Shown here: piece after piece, positions 1-11,740 of the stretch
Layout of the letters: the number at the start of each line of letters is the position of its first letter
Numbering within the stretch: the stretch's first letter is position 1
Source: Echinococcus granulosus
Taxonomy: Eukaryota; Platyhelminthes; Cestoda; Cyclophyllidea; Taeniidae
DNA: 64,000 nt
Assembly (NCBI RefSeq): GCF_000524195.1
Contig: NW_020170391.1
Span: forward strand, 888,273 to 952,272
Direction of reading: 5' to 3'
The notes under the pieces: model-generated
Told to the model about the DNA's origin: nothing
Seen by the model: only the letters and a program-made list of their open reading frames with translations
Databases searched by the model: none
Position numbers and translations under genes: made by a program

Positions 1-1274
1 TGTAAACTAGGTGTTTGTCTTCGTGACATCTAAGGTGTGTCACTGGTGTCTATTTTGCGCAGCCCCGCTTGGCACAACACCGAAATTTGAGTCTATCAAA
101 GCGGGGAAACGCTGTATAAATAACTCCAAAACCGGTGAAAGGACGAAAGAAGAGCTGGGACGTAAATTTAAGATTGCAAAGTTTTATGTTTCTACCTTAA
201 ATACGTGTCCAAATCGAATGTTGGAATGAGAAACTGTTCCCTCGACATGCAACGTCATTTGAAAAAATTATCGAATTTTCAACCTAGAATTTAAAAAGGG
301 AAAACCTTAACGCTTAAGTAGAATAATGTCTTTGTAAATAAAGTCACAAAAGTTGTGTAGATGTTAATTATAAAAGTATTTTGGTTCGGCGTCAGCAATC
401 CCACCCACCGCTCAAATGCACAGTGATGGCATGACATGGCACTGGGCAGAAGGCAACCGTAATAGCAAACCGTGTTTATTCAATGTGAGTGTCGTATCAT
501 GTGTGATTAGCCAGGCGAGGAAAACTAGTAGCTCTGGGCATGTGAGACGGAGTAGTCGGATTGAACAACGGACAACCCGATCCATGTACCTCGTGGAAAT
601 GACTGTGGGGTTTGTGAGTACATGGTGATGTGATGCGGGTATGCGGGTTACTTCCGTCCCTAGTTATGGTTGTATTTTAACTGTTCATATGTGAGACATT
701 CACACACTAGGACTTCTCGACCGCCTTTGTTAGGAAAAAGGAAGCGCCAAATGCCATGCATAGCCGTATTGACCATGCTCAAAGCCCATATATGAAACCA
801 AACTGCAGGTATGGTGGTGTGGAGAGCACGACAAGACATCGAAGCTTCACATAAGTTTATCAAACAAAAAAAGGGGGAAGGAGGGCTGACTACACAAAAC
901 GTACAATAATTATTGTTAGCGAGATAAGTGAGTTCCTCAATTCGTATATGGAGGTAGATTTAGGTTTATTTTTCCTTTCTTTGCCCTCCTTTGTAAACTA
1001 CAACCCATTTTTAAGAGCTTACAAACATCAAAACGGCAAAAGAATTGATAGTAAGAAACTAAGGATATGTTTATACGAGGAAATCGGAATAAACTACGGG
1101 GAATGAAAGAATCAAGCCTTACGAAAAAAGACTGATTTGTGGGTTTTCCTTTGAGTCGAGGTGCAACTAATAAGTAAGAGATGACATCAAAGAACCATTT
1201 TCATTTACTCTGTTGACTAAAGCTATATGTGCACACATGTGAAATCTGTAATGGAAGGGAGTGCGGAGGAGGAG
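1..1274. other. Intergenic, no gene seen
   Basis: 3' flank of the channel-subunit gene. It holds only short open frames without splice-site support or recognisable protein similarity. It is repeated at 23628-24901. Confidence 0.5.
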
Positions 1275-4200
1275 TCAAGCGATGACAGTCATGTCTGTGC
1301 GCCAGACCTTGCAACCGTCGACAGCGTAAGCAAGGGCAATGAGAAGAAGGCCGCAGAGGATGATGGCGAGGGGCCAGAAAAGGGAGTGGAAGAGGAGGGT
1401 GTCGGGGTAAAGGCGGTGCATCAGTGCTGCAGCACTCAGCTCGCCTTGTGCTGGCGGCGGAAAGTGAAGAAGGCGGCGCGAGGAACCCACCTCTGCCTTC
1501 GAGAGGTTCGAACCCTCACGCAGCCACTCTATGGTCAGCAGAGGGAGGAAGGTGGGTTCGTTAGCAGCCGGCAGAATGTGAAAGTTGTCAATGCCGGCCT
1601 CCACCTCACTCTCCTCCTCACGCCTAGATTCTGGCGATCCTATTATCTTTACGGGCATCGTCAATGAATTGAAGCGACCCCGCCAGTTGTGCATCTCCTT
1701 TGAGAACTCTGCCCGCATGGGAAGTGCGTAGCAGGGCATCAGCCCAGTTGCGTGGAGCTCGCGCAGGTATTGATCCACAGTTTCCACGTTGTCTGCTTCA
1801 CGACGGTTGCAGGGACTTGTAGAGCACTGCAGTAATAGAAGGACCCCACTTATATGGGTAAAACTTGGAGTCAAAATTTTACAGTATTTTAATGCATATA
1901 TGTAAATTTAATTTCAATGTCTCATTTTCACACAGACATCAATTTACAAGAAATGGTTTCTTGCCACTAAAACACTTACCAAAGTGAAGAAGTGCAAAGC
2001 AGAATAAATGGGGTTATTAATTCAATGTAAATTTAAATTCTAATGCCAAAATTAGGAATTCGCTCCTACACTGGTTCACCCAATTTCTCAAATAGCTCAT
2101 TGCAGTCTAGATCAGGCAGAACAACACACCGGAGAAATACGCAATCCCTGCAGCGTTTAAAAACATGCATGCAAATGTCATACCTCTACTACTGAATTTG
2201 GAATCAACCTACGTCGATGAAGGTAGATATCTAACCTAGAATTAAAGCGTCTCTACATACACTCAACTTCAAAATAACGAATTCCCTTAAAACTGATTGA
2301 CGATTCCCTGCTCTTCTGATAAGAAGAGAATTAATCCTTACGAGTTCCATGGCCACATGCCCAATAGCGCTCAATTCACATCTTCGTACCCTTTTAGTTA
2401 TTAGTACAGAAGTTCAAGGCAGAGAATCCTTAGAACTATATAATCACAGCCATGATTTGAGTCCTTTAATGTCTTGGTTAAAGATTTGAAATTCAGGAGG
2501 TAGTCACTTTGTTCGAATTTCCGTTTGTAGAGAAGGACGCATACCTTTCATGGACGTACTATCAGTTAACAATTCACTTACAAATTGCAACAGTGTTTGG
2601 TTTTATGGCAAGACAATAATTATATGAAAGAATCACCTTCGATTAGGATCTTTGGGTTTCCGGTTTTAAAGCCAAACATGTATCCTCTTCTCTATATGAA
2701 TATGTATATTCATATCCATATGCGTATCCAGACAGCATATTCCACATAAGTTGCTATCGCCTCAGTCTGCATTTTGGCAATTTCTGTTTTATTGGCATGA
2801 ATATGTACTCAACATCAAAGCCCGGATTACAAAGGCAACACTCGCATTTGTTTTCTAATTCTGTAAATTGTTCACAACTGTTACACTCTAATTGTAATCG
2901 AGCTTTGCTATGGGTAGCGCTATTACGTATAACGGAATTCCCACCATTTAAATTAACTACAGTTCATATAGTTGTGGCTGCTAAAGCGATTATAAAAATC
3001 GTGATAGGGGACTAGATGATTAACTATGTCGGTTGGAGGCGTCTGTGGCACCTGTACATTGCTGACGGGAGGAGAGAGAATAGAACGGCAGAAACAGGGA
3101 ACGGGCAAAAGATTATGCATGGAATTTAAGACTTTGTTTGAGTGGAGAATGTTATTAGGGGTTTCCCACCAATGACAACATGCGTCTCCACTCCTAGCGT
3201 CCTCTGCTTCAAGTTGAGACTACTCGTTCTCAAATCGTAATCGCCCCATCAGACCGCTTTTGAGGCGCATTAATCAGTGATGCAAGGACATTGATCCGTG
3301 CATAAAATCTGCGTCCAAGTAATGCTGTGGAAAGCCCAATCAGATATGCTAATGGCCATATATTTCACTTGTTTAGAAAACTCTTAAATTAATATTAAGG
3401 ATCATTTTTTTGCTAAGATTCAAGAAGTGGGTTAGAGCTCATAGCTTTGCCTCAGCCTCTAGACCTTGATAACCAAATTATGAAGGAGGGAAGTTGATGC
3501 ACTCCCCTAGCCGTTAACCCTCTCTATCTGTAAACAAGGAATGGGTGATACATCCTTCCTTTCTTCATTTCAACCGAAGGCTTAATTGACTTACCCCAAA
3601 TCCATTAATGATTTGGTAGGTTTACTTCGACATTCCAGCGTCTAAAGTGCATTAAGCAAGAAAGACAACTCTGGGCGATTTTTAGAATGAAATGATATTT
3701 AAAATTAATTTTTAGAATAAAGCTTAGAGAACCTTTGCATGCTTTGGAATATAATGCTGCTTAATAATTTTGCACAGTACCAATTACTTAAGTCCGCAAA
3801 ACCAGGGAGAGTCCCCTGGGGTATAATTCCACCTAGACTGCTTTTTCATTGGTGAGAATTATTTGAGTGAAAAAAGCAAATATTTGCACAAAATGAATTG
3901 TAATTGCTGAAAAAACTCTTGAGGTGAAGCTACATACGGTTATTTCCTTTCGATGAACAGCTACTAGTTTTTTAGGTAATTTTTACACAGAACCACAATC
4001 CTTTTGCCATCTTCCACTCTCCACTGTATGAATGAAGGCTGTCTTTAGAATTTATTCTCAAGTAATAAAGAAACTCAAGATTGGCATAAAAGGGTGCACC
4101 AGTTGATCGGCAGACTTACTTTGTCAGCCTTGTAGGCAGCATAGGTGCTGAAGTAGTCGTAGAGGTAGAGAAGTCGAGCCTGCCTTACCTCGAGGTACTG

Positions 4201-4623
4201 CCTGACAGTGGGATTTCGATATCGAATGGCCTCGATGATCCCAGGAATATGATTCTCCTGGGCCCGGGGAGCTGGAATGTAGATGACTTGGACGTTTGCA
4301 CATGGGAAGGCAGAGCGGTCCTTGGAGCACTTGTTCTCACACTTCACCCGCTTGCCGGTGGCAGTGTAGTAAAGGAAGCAGACGCCTGACTCAAAGACAG
4401 ACTCAGAGATGTAGGGGGTGATGACGAGATGCGCAAGGATGCATTCAATAATGACGCTGGCTGATACCAGCGTCGCACAGGCTAGGTAGACAAACTTGAG
4501 GCAGGTGCCAGAGCAATACTTCTTGCGCAGCCGTGAAAAGACCTTGTGAGATGAGGTGTGATGGTGCTGATGAGTCTTCTCCATGGGGAGGCTGTCCCTT
4601 GCTGTATCCTTGGTACGACCCAT
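1275..4623 (-). CDS. BK-channel beta subunit / TipE-like two-TM protein (copy 1)
   Basis: Predicted auxiliary subunit of a plasma-membrane cation channel. Exons on the minus strand are 4623-4120 and 1826-1275, joined in phase 0 across a 2.3-kb intron (donor GTAAGT, acceptor CTGCAG), giving 351 residues. A short cytoplasmic N-terminus is followed by TM1 at about 43-66, a long cysteine-rich extracellular loop, and TM2 at about 312-337. The loop has the family pattern C-x-x-x-C ... PC ... VQVIY near 95-114 and C-x-x-x-x-C at 169-174. TM2 begins with LFHSLFWP, very like vertebrate KCNMB2. TM1 and TM2 fit both the KCNMB and the insect TipE/TEH families, so I name only the superfamily. The loop is about 100 residues longer than in vertebrate KCNMB, in a Glu/Arg/Pro-rich stretch before TM2. 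I chose ATG 4623; an upstream in-frame GTG at 4689 is not a credible start. An identical gene lies at 24902-28250. Confidence 0.82.
1827..4119 (-). other. Intron of the channel-subunit gene
   Basis: 2293-nt intron bounded by GTAAGT and CTGCAG on the minus strand. It is AT-rich. It contains a short perfect palindrome near 2693-2716 with 9-bp arms around a 4-nt centre. No nested gene is seen. Confidence 0.75.
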
Positions 4624-7160
4624 TTGGGCGTGTATGAAAAGTGGTGCTGATGCCGTTGCTGCTCTGCAGACTCGTCTTTCTGTTAGCACGCGTGAGCAGC
4701 CTCCGAGCGCTGATAGGCCGGTCGATAGGCAGGAGCATTCTCATTGGAGGAGGAGGTGGGGCAGGTGGGGACGCGTTTATTGGCCAAGAAAAAGTACGCA
4801 CATAGGCAAATTTCAGTTTTTCCGTAAATTTGCACCTCTTTCCAAATTTGAGCACGTTATGAGAGCATAAGCAAGTCGCTCAACTCTAGTTTTGTGCTGA
4901 GGCCATTCAGGTGGATGCAAAAATTCCTTATTCCAATACCCGTGAAGCAAATAACTACTCATAGCATTGTTTTTCACCACCGATTTCATCATTTAAAGGT
5001 AATGTAGAGTCAGCAAAATATGTCTTCAGGGTTTCCGAGGTGGAACAAGAGTAGCGAACGTATCGTAAAGTGAATATGATTAAAGTAGATAGCAGTGCTC
5101 AAGGGACTTCAATACACTTGAAAGACCAATGGTCAGTGTAATAATAAGCCATGTCCGGTGAATCTTAGGAGACCGCATTAAAGAGCATTTGTCGACTTGA
5201 AATCTTTAGTAAAGTAGATAAGTGAACAATGGATAAACAGAAAGGGAATATGGTGCAAATCTGTACTAATTAAACAGACTACAGAATTCTAATGCTAACA
5301 AAGTTAAGAGCAACAATTAATCGCATATTTGACAAAATCATTGTGGAAAAATGAGTCAAATGAGCATAAGATAAATGATAAAGCATGCAATAGACGTACC
5401 TCTGTTCCACATAACTTTAAAAATAAATAGTATAAGCGAAACGATAATGGGGACCTAAAAATATGATGAATGTGAGTACTCAGTTCAAAAATTGTCACAT
5501 ACGATTGCACTTCACCAGTAACGGGTGAAGATGCCTCCAATGTGGCGGTTGACTAATAAAGTTTCGAATTATAAATACCCCCATTTGTAGCACCACATCA
5601 AGCTTCTGTCAACTTCGACAGCTGAGTTGAGTATAACACTAGGATATCAGATTTTCGTCAAACAAGGGACGCACAAATGACTAAGATACCTATTTACCCA
5701 GTTAAATGTCCTAAAAGGACAAGCTACTGTCCCCCAAGCCTGAGATAAATGCCAACTTTGAAGTTGATGGCGGAACGAAATCCGGTTCACGCACGTCTGA
5801 TTTAAAACGAAAATACAAATTTCCTGTTTGCTTGAAAAGGCTTGCATCATCTTCCAAACCCAAAGTTTTAATGACCCTGAAAGTACTTTATAGAAGTCGA
5901 TAAAAGATTCATTCTATTCCATTACCACTGATTATTTGAAATGACTTAGAGGCTGTGCGCAAACTTGCGTCGTAGTGAATGACTGTCAATCTTATTTGGG
6001 AAATACGTCTTTTCCCTTTTTAATAAGAATTGACGGATGTTTGCATATTGTCAAGTCAAAGGTAGAAAGGAGATAATATAGATATGCTGTAACAAATATG
6101 ATTGCTAAAACTGTCTCCATGTATCCGAATTGGGAAAAATAAAGACGCGTTCACGATGACACTAACAAAATCAGACGGGGAATACCATTGCACTTGCATT
6201 CAGTTGAGGTGAAATGGTTTCAATGAAAGGAATCAAGCATCAACAAAACCAGAGTGGGAAAGCATCGTATTTTGCGGGGTGGCACATAGTTACCGATAGT
6301 CTCATCATGGCACAGCGATATCCAGTGTGTAACTGTATGCCCAACTACGCGGGTTTTTCAATATTTTCAATTCGCCTGCCACGCCGGTGTCGTGATGACT
6401 TGTCTGCGTCTCCGTGACCTTTCGTGAGCTTACGATGGACTTACTTCCGAGCTGGCACGACTTATTACTTTACGTTCGCGATAGCCCTACAGGTGCAACA
6501 ATACCAAATCAGTGGTTTTAAGCGATGATCCAGTCCAAGAGGCGACACGCAAAAAAGAGGTATTTGCTGAAGTGCGAAACACACATCCAGACTGAGGTGG
6601 GGGCCAATATACATTCGATCTAGCTCTAAAAAGCAATTCCACGAACACCCTCAAAATACGGATCGACCTAGTGAAAATTCGCAGCTTATAAACTAAGCAG
6701 GAGCACCTTGATTGCAAACATAAAATACTCACAGCCAAAGAACGAGGCCTCAGTCAGTCCGGGAGTTGCGATGAGACTGACACGATTCAAACATTTATGA
6801 AGCATACAACCATTTAATCAGATGTTAAAAAACGCTCACTGGACTCCTCCCAGGTAGAAACAGGGATGAATCAAAAGTTTCAATAGAAAGAAGAATACCT
6901 ATTCGCACTAGAATATTACAGATATAAAAATACACTAAGCTTTCATTGAACAAACGCAACTTCCAGCACGCAATCGATCTCTCATGGAGGCTGAGCAAAA
7001 CAGTGATATAACTGTGTCTGTGCACAGAAAAGCAGGAAAAAAATAAGCAAGCGAGGCATGTATGACGGAGTGTGTACAGGAGGTTGGGTTAAGTAATGGA
7101 TCCTGAGTTCGCTTGCGGCATGCGCACGTTGACGATCGTATCAGATCGGCCTCTATGGCC
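4624..7160. other. Intergenic between channel subunit and SLC30A9 3' end
   Basis: This is the 5' flank of the channel-subunit gene and the 3' flank of the SLC30A9 fragment. AT-rich, with only short unsupported open frames. The same interval in copy 2 is 28251-30786. Confidence 0.5.
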
Positions 7161-9332
7161 TCAGTTGATTTCAATATCTATGTGCTTTATATCGGGGAAT
7201 TCTCTCTGTAAGGGAAGAGAAAAGGAAGAATCAGCGCATGACGAAACAGCAAGTACGATACTTAGCGTTCAGAAACAATTTCATGATTGTAATTTATAAA
7301 AAAGTAGCCTCGAATATCGCAGGGCATACTATACGTTCTCCATACCAAAGCATTGACTGGTAGACGATGCAAGTGATGAATGCAAAGACATCGCAGGATG
7401 CTTAAAGCATGCCGTCTCCAATGATTATGTGAAAGTGGTAAAGTTGCCACGGTACACACCATAAAATAGATTTATTTTAACGAGTCGAACCAGTGGCAAA
7501 AATCGAGACACACGGTTAAAACCATTCCTATTCAACCCCAGCCCTAGGTTGACGTTGGTCGGCTTGCCAACCATACCAATGCGCATAGTATAGACATTTG
7601 CAGGAAAATAGCAGATTAACACAAATGAAATTTTGTTAAATGCTTGACAAAGTCATTAAGAAACAATCCACAATGGATAATTGAAACAGCGGAGCAGCGA
7701 TTGTGTACATTTAACATAAAGTTTTGAAAGGCATAGTACAAAACATGGGTATTAGTTGGGTCGTATCAACAGAGAGAAGCGAAAGCAATAAAAGGCGATA
7801 TCCCACATTTTGAGCAAAAACTTTAACTATATGGGTCATGATTCACGCAAGTATAATTAATTGCACTCACTACAAAGCCACTTTGACTTATGAAGGCCAG
7901 AAATGATAAGGAACTTTAAATTAGTTTGATACTTCTAATAAAAAGAAGTACCACTTTGTTTAACACGTCCTTAGAAGGCAAAGATGCAAAAGAGAGCGAA
8001 AAAAGTACCTAAATAAATTCAGTCTTTCAGCTTCCAAAAACTTATATTTAACATAAAGCAGTTTGAGAAACTTAAGTGGACTCCACTCTTCAGGATAACA
8101 CCATCCCAACTGTTACCACAAAATCGAAAACGCGTGTTCATAGAGGTTGAAGGAGAATCGTGATTACTATATGTATCTACTTTTAGTGGCATAGGTCGTC
8201 CGTTTATTGAGGAGCGCGCAGCAGACAAAGCAAAAAAATCCTGACATGTGCGAGCGAACCGAGAAAACGCATGTGACGCTCTGTGTTTCGAACGCATGAG
8301 TACATACTAGAAGAAACGCGACCTCAACTTGATAGGCGCGGCGACTTCACTTGGAAACCCTAAGCAATTTGATGTGGTACTCATGAGTTAAAAATGAGAA
8401 GTGAATACCACAAATGTCCCATTGTTTGAACATGCATTCAGTAGAATAAAACTAGACAAGCAGTCAACTGAAAGTTTATACTGACTAGAATAACATCGAT
8501 TGGTTGAGATAAAAAACTGAAGTGAGAAACGCGTGATGGCATTGCAAGCTAACCCTCAAATAACCGACACAAAACAATTAAAAAATAATACAGAGAACAT
8601 TTAACCACTTTTTATAATGAAATAGGGAAATTGATTAGAGAAGTTCAAGGGAGTTGCAAAACAGGCAATAAAATGACACCCGAGGAGTAAATAAGTAGAG
8701 ACCGTACCTTTAGACTATCTTCAATTTGGTTTATCTCAGCACCAAGGGTATTTACCAGTTGGTCCCCATGGTCCAGCATGAAATGTATCAGCTGCTCCTC
8801 CGTATTGATGGCTTGGATTTCCTGATAGACAAATCAAACCAGATAAAAAGCTGCCTCAATTCCTTCTACTCAGCAGAGAAAGTCACAGTAAGGTGACAAA
8901 AACGCTGTCCTCGCCTATTTTCGCAGAGAAATCACACTTACACCCGATCACCAAATAAAAATGCTAAACGTTTAAGCATATACGGGCAACCATTTCACGA
9001 AAGAAAGATAGGCCTCGATCATCGGTGGTTCTTACTGGCCAGGTGTTTAACTTTTGTCACAAATCACTAAAACATCCGGGCCAGATAAGACCAAGATTAT
9101 CGCCATAAAAATAATAAAACTACCAATCGCACTCACCGCCAAAAGCGTGCCTAGCGGCATGGTTTCCAGGTACCTACGAGTCAACTCGCGACCGTCAATG
9201 TCCACCTCGGCCTTTAGTCGGATGGCATTGTCACCGCCCATCAGCATTGCCTTGGTGTCGTAGGTGCCCCGGATGATCTTTGCATTATCAATGAAGCGCA
9301 TTATCCTCTCCTGCCTCTCCAATGATATGGAT
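7161..9332 (-). pseudogene. SLC30A9: Orphan 3' fragment of SLC30A9 (last three exons)
   Basis: Three minus-strand exons match the C-terminal cytosolic/matrix domain of the mitochondrial zinc/proton antiporter SLC30A9 (ZnT9): 9332-9137, 8821-8708 and 7205-7161. They encode 65, 38 and 14 residues in consistent phase. Recognisable motifs are RIMRFID, LKAEVDIDGRE, EEQLIHFMLDHGD, NTLGAEI and the terminal HIDIEIN before TGA. No upstream exon (transmembrane domain, targeting peptide) lies between 9332 and the end of the duplicated block at 11610. Beyond that the sequence is unrelated to the gene. The fragment is therefore incomplete as assembled, although its exons are unbroken and splice sites intact. 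It matches the same exons at 30787-32958, and I saw no coding difference. If the duplication is an assembly error, this pseudogene does not exist. Confidence 0.85.
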
Positions 9333-11610
9333 CTGGAGAAAGAAAAGTTAATGCCTACTTATATCTGTAAGTAAAGCGCTTTATAAAAAAACAAGGATCC
9401 TCCACTGACCGTTGATAGAAAATTGGGGGAAGCGACGTTTAGCACAAGGTAAACAATAAGTAAGATGAGTCGTTTACAAAACAGGATTGAAAATGCATAG
9501 AACAAAAACGACGAACCTGTCACAAACATTCTATTACAATGGACCCGTAAATTTGCCATAATAAATGAAAGATTATAAATCTGAGCCTTAAACCAGTTGG
9601 CTCAAGCAATAGAGAACCAAATCTTCATTAAATATAATGCATTCACACTAGATAACAAATCCGCAAATTAACTTTCGAACAAGAATAAGATCCCCCATGT
9701 CACTGCAAAAATTGACTCAAAATAATGTTAGGAGCAAAAACAACAAATCCGTGCGATTTAAATGCTGGATGTAAACAGGACACTGGTTTCGCAGACAAGT
9801 GATCGATAACTATAGTCTCCCTAGTGAATAAAATTAATCAAATAAGCAAAAGATGCAACGCAATATGGCAGCAAAAAATCATTAAGCTATAGGTGAAGTA
9901 CTAAAAAGTCAGTGGTTCAGTGCACACATGCTATGGGGAACGAGGATGAGGATCACAAAAACCGCGGTGTTGAATTTAAAGCAAGTGCATTGCCAGTAAG
10001 CGAGGCCAGCACTCAAGGAGTTCAAAATCAAAAATAAATTAGGTTAGACTAACAGATGCCGATATTGATGGCTTTGTTGCAAGCCAACAGAACATCAAGA
10101 TCAATACAAGGCAACGAATTGTACCTAAAACTTGTGACTTGAGGCACCAAAATGCGCATTAAATTGTGGGAGCTTGTAAGGATGGCTAAATTTTGTCTAC
10201 AACATTGTGCCCTTGTCTGGAACATTTGTGACACCGATTGAATTAAGCAATAGCCCAGGTTTCAGATCGAATGCGTCACCGCAACAGCGATGACTCGCGT
10301 CTGCTTTTCGCGTACATATCCGAGGCCAGAGGGGCGGGGGCTATGTTAGCACAGGCGCAACAACGGAAAAGAATTTACACTCCTCAGAATAGTGGCGAGC
10401 GGCTGACTGTAGAATTTCGTGCAAGGCAATTGAAGATAAAAACAGACCGGTTTACCCCGACCAATCACTGGATCAGCGATGAGTTGATTGTCAAACTACC
10501 CTTAACCATTGGGAGGGTATTGATGTAGAGTAGCTAAGTTAATAGTTTTTGGTAGAACTTAAATAACTACAGAAAGCTTTCTAAAAAATTTCATCCACTG
10601 GAACAAATAGCCATTATAGTTCCATAATTTATTGTTTTTCCTCATCGAGACACATGCCTGCAAGTTCCACATTTATCAGACGGTTTGCTCCAGAAGCTAA
10701 AAGGCTAGCCCCAGCAGCGCCTTTTACTGCACTTCAGTTCCCCAACTGTCCATTTGGTATTTGATTGTCTACTATCGGGAAAAGGTGATAATTATGACCT
10801 AAAAAATGAAAGAATACCGAGGAGGATGCTGATGAAGGTGAGGCAGCATAACTCAGCGCTTAACCTAAAATGCAACTCCTCTCAAGGGTAAATTTTCCGG
10901 CGGTTTCCTTATATGAATAAAAGTAGCACTTTCCTTCTAACTGAATGGCTAGTACTGACTGTTCATGGAGAAGAAAAAGTTTATCCTTCCCACTTTCGTG
11001 CCGAGTTGACAGATTCTGAGCTGCAACCATTGTTTAGTTTACAGAAAGAGGGTTCCAGTGAACACTCATGTCTCCAGTCCACCACACACAAAACATCCTA
11101 ATCAGAGGAATATGGGCGAGGTGGCGCCTACCTAAGAAGTGTGGAATGGGGGTTGGCCGTTTGCAGGTAACCAGTGATATCTTCGTTCGGGTAAAAAACT
11201 CTGCACTTCAAAAGCCACTTTTCATCACTAATCAGTCAATCAGGCAACCGAAGAATGCCCTGCTTTTCTGACACTCGCGAAGGAAGTGAAGAATAAATAG
11301 ACGAACCTTGAAGCATACTGTTGTCTGTTAATCCATGCGGGTGCAACCCACTTGCTCAGCTTCCACCAGGACTTCCCCTTCCCATTTGACGTAGGTGCAA
11401 TGCAATCGTTTCATCATTTACGTTGGGTTAACCATTACTTTCAGGTAGGTTCTTGACGCATTAGCCTCAAAGTCGTCTGACTGATAGCAACACGTATTTC
11501 CTCATTGTTATTACGAATAGTGTCTTCCCTCCAAAACGGGATGCATCAGTTGTTGAGTTATTCCTCGCCAGAGCCACTCGACTTCTTTAAGCCGTTTCTG
11601 GACAGTGCGT
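9333..11610. other. Truncated SLC30A9 intron sequence, no further exons
   Basis: Corresponds to part of the intron between SLC30A9 exons at 32958 and 35882 in copy 2. An 85-codon plus-strand open frame at 10271-10528 (copy 2: 33895-34152) has charged composition but no recognisable similarity, so I do not call it a gene. Confidence 0.6.
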
Positions 11611-11740
11611 TCTGCGACTGCGCACTGCCCGTTCTCGAAGTTTTTGGCGCAATATATTTAACCAAAAGCTAGCTCCTGCAGCTTTGGAACCGAGATGAAT
11701 TCGGTTCAGTGGATATTTAATGAAGCATGGATTTAAAGTA
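11560..11740. repeat. Dispersed repeat at duplication breakpoint (copy A)
   Basis: Left of 11610 this is identical to the other breakpoint at 35234. Right of it the two loci remain alignable for roughly 100 bp at clearly lower identity, for example the shared CACTGCCCG and CTTTGGAAC blocks. That indicates two diverged members of one repeat family, with the duplication border inside the repeat. Confidence 0.55.

Larger units (their letters stand above)
1..11610. repeat. Segmental duplication, copy 1
   Basis: This segment is nearly identical, in the same orientation, to 23628-35234. It reaches the left window edge, so its true left end is not seen. The differences I found by eye are five substitutions (at 5178, 5777, 6893, 7627 and 9459), one A-run length change near 7040 and a 2-bp loss near 9812 in the other copy. 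It contains a complete KCNMB/TipE-like gene and the last three exons of SLC30A9. The offset between copies is 23627, falling to 23624 after the indels. Either a recent duplication or an assembly product is possible. Confidence 0.97.

Noticed and set aside
1499..1520. tRNA B-box-like sequence (GGTTCGAACCC)
   Set aside because: It lies inside the conserved second exon of the channel-subunit gene, with no A box or cloverleaf around it.
1227..1667. 146-codon plus-strand open frame overlapping the channel-subunit exon
   Set aside because: It is the antisense shadow of the conserved TM2 exon.
2693..2716. Perfect AT-rich palindrome in the channel-gene intron
   Set aside because: Short, AT-only palindromes are expected by chance in this composition; no functional context.
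5404..5459. Possible minus-strand exon with a hydrophobic stretch between TTTTAG and GTACGT
   Set aside because: AT-rich DNA readily gives hydrophobic codons; no neighbouring exon or family match. Not needed by SLC30A9 or the channel gene.
6727..6773. Short minus-strand block before a GTGAGT donor
   Set aside because: Only 47 nt, no partner exon in phase and no similarity; considered and dropped as a terminal SLC30A9 exon after the true one was found at 7161-7205.
10271..10528. 85-codon plus-strand open frame, also in copy 2
   Set aside because: Its presence in both copies reflects the duplication, not selection; no similarity or splice context.
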